A stretch of 64,000 nucleotides of DNA, from positions 868,001 to 932,000 of the forward strand of contig CM048839.1 of NCBI GenBank assembly GCA_026545765.1. The letters are read 5' to 3'. Below the pieces are notes generated by a model. The model saw only the letters and a program-made list of their open reading frames with translations, did not search any database and was not told the DNA's origin. Origin of the DNA: Plantago major (Eukaryota; Streptophyta; Magnoliopsida; Lamiales; Plantaginaceae). Both the position numbers and the translations under genes were made by a program. Below, piece by piece: positions 63,546 through 64,000 of the stretch (position 1 is the stretch's first letter; each line of letters opens with the position of its first letter).

Positions 63546-63977
63546 ATGGCGCAAGCACTAGCCACACCAGTACTCCCCTCAAACTACCTATTCGGCAACC
63601 CCATTTACAATTACCGCAAAACATTCGTTTCCTTACCCAAATCCACCATTATCCCCAAGGTAAAAGATTCAATTTTTCCCCTGCTTTAACACTAAATTCT
63701 TTCATGGAACTTGATTTCTTGAATTGGGTTTTTCTTTTTTTGTGCGTTTCAGTTTAGCGGGCTGAACATTAGGTGCGCTCGTGTTGGTGGAGTGGAAATT
63801 CCCAACAACAAGAGGGTTGAGTACTCTTTGCAGTACATTCATGGAATTGGGCGCACTAATGCCAGGCAGATTTTGAATGATCTCAGTTTCGAGAATAAGC
63901 TGACCAAGGACTTTTCTGAAGAAGAGCTCACTATTTTGCGTGCTGAGGTTTCTAAGTACATGACTGAAGGAGACCTT
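63546..63977 (+). CDS. RPS13: Plastid 30S ribosomal protein S13 (uS13c), 5' part
   Basis: Exon 1 (63546-63659) encodes [20 protein letters not shown] and further Ser/Thr/Lys-rich residues, a plastid transit peptide. Exon 2 (63753-63977) encodes the start of mature uS13: [20 protein letters not shown], then [16 protein letters not shown], and ends at YMTEGDL before a GTGAGT donor. The order and wording follow Arabidopsis chloroplast RPS13 closely. The protein sits in the head of the small ribosomal subunit, contacting 16S rRNA and the P-site tRNA region. The remaining C-terminal exon(s), which include the basic rRNA-binding tail, lie beyond the window. Confidence 0.93.
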
Positions 63978-64000
63978 GTGAGTGTAATTGCTGCTATGTT

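Overview
The window is nuclear DNA of a flowering plant. The genes are spliced with GT-AG introns, intergenic DNA is AT-rich and packed with Stowaway-, Mutator- and hAT-type MITEs, and one gene encodes a nuclear-encoded plastid ribosomal protein. Protein similarity to Arabidopsis families points to a eudicot. The abundant CTCCCTCCGT-type Stowaway ends would fit Caryophyllales, but that is only a guess.

Region 1 (1-8.8 kb) is a graveyard. It holds a probable Copia-type LTR remnant, a Stowaway MITE, a two-exon minus-strand gene resembling a GRF zinc-finger protein, a 1-kb Mutator-type MITE with a perfect 9-bp target duplication, and a decayed D-2-hydroxyacid dehydrogenase gene. The dehydrogenase pseudogene has lost its middle exons and contains a 1.8-kb solo-LTR-like insertion.

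Region 2 (8.8-17 kb) holds a broken FAR1/FRS (MULE transposase-type) gene whose 3' end carries two copies of an intron-split CCHC zinc knuckle. Next to it is an apparently intact seven-exon Ulp1/C48-type cysteine protease gene, arranged head-to-head with a small antisense coiled-coil gene.

Region 3 (17-28 kb) holds two tandem paralogues of an organelle-targeted protein built almost wholly of PDF-type motifs (8 and 6 copies). The motif is known from the organellar single-strand DNA-binding OSB proteins, but no OB-fold is seen here. The duplication carried along the 3' end of a convergent three-exon gene, leaving a relic between the two copies.

Region 4 (28.4-51.2 kb) is a tandem array of 2.4 copies of a ~9.6-kb unit. 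Each unit starts with a RING-H2 ubiquitin-ligase gene and continues with MITEs, a foldback element, an A/C-rich minisatellite, a hAT-type element and a captured or truncated 5' gene end. Only the third RING copy reads through. Differences between units are clustered in a way that makes assembly or polishing error a serious alternative to real decay.

Region 5 (51.2-64 kb) holds a hAT-type element with a long (TA)n run, then a complete six-exon MPK6-like MAP kinase gene (386 aa) with a duplicated segment in its 3.5-kb second intron. A stretch rich in the word GATGCTTG follows, and the window ends in the first two exons of plastid ribosomal protein S13. The two conserved housekeeping or signalling genes on the right contrast with the rapidly duplicating accessory genes in the middle.
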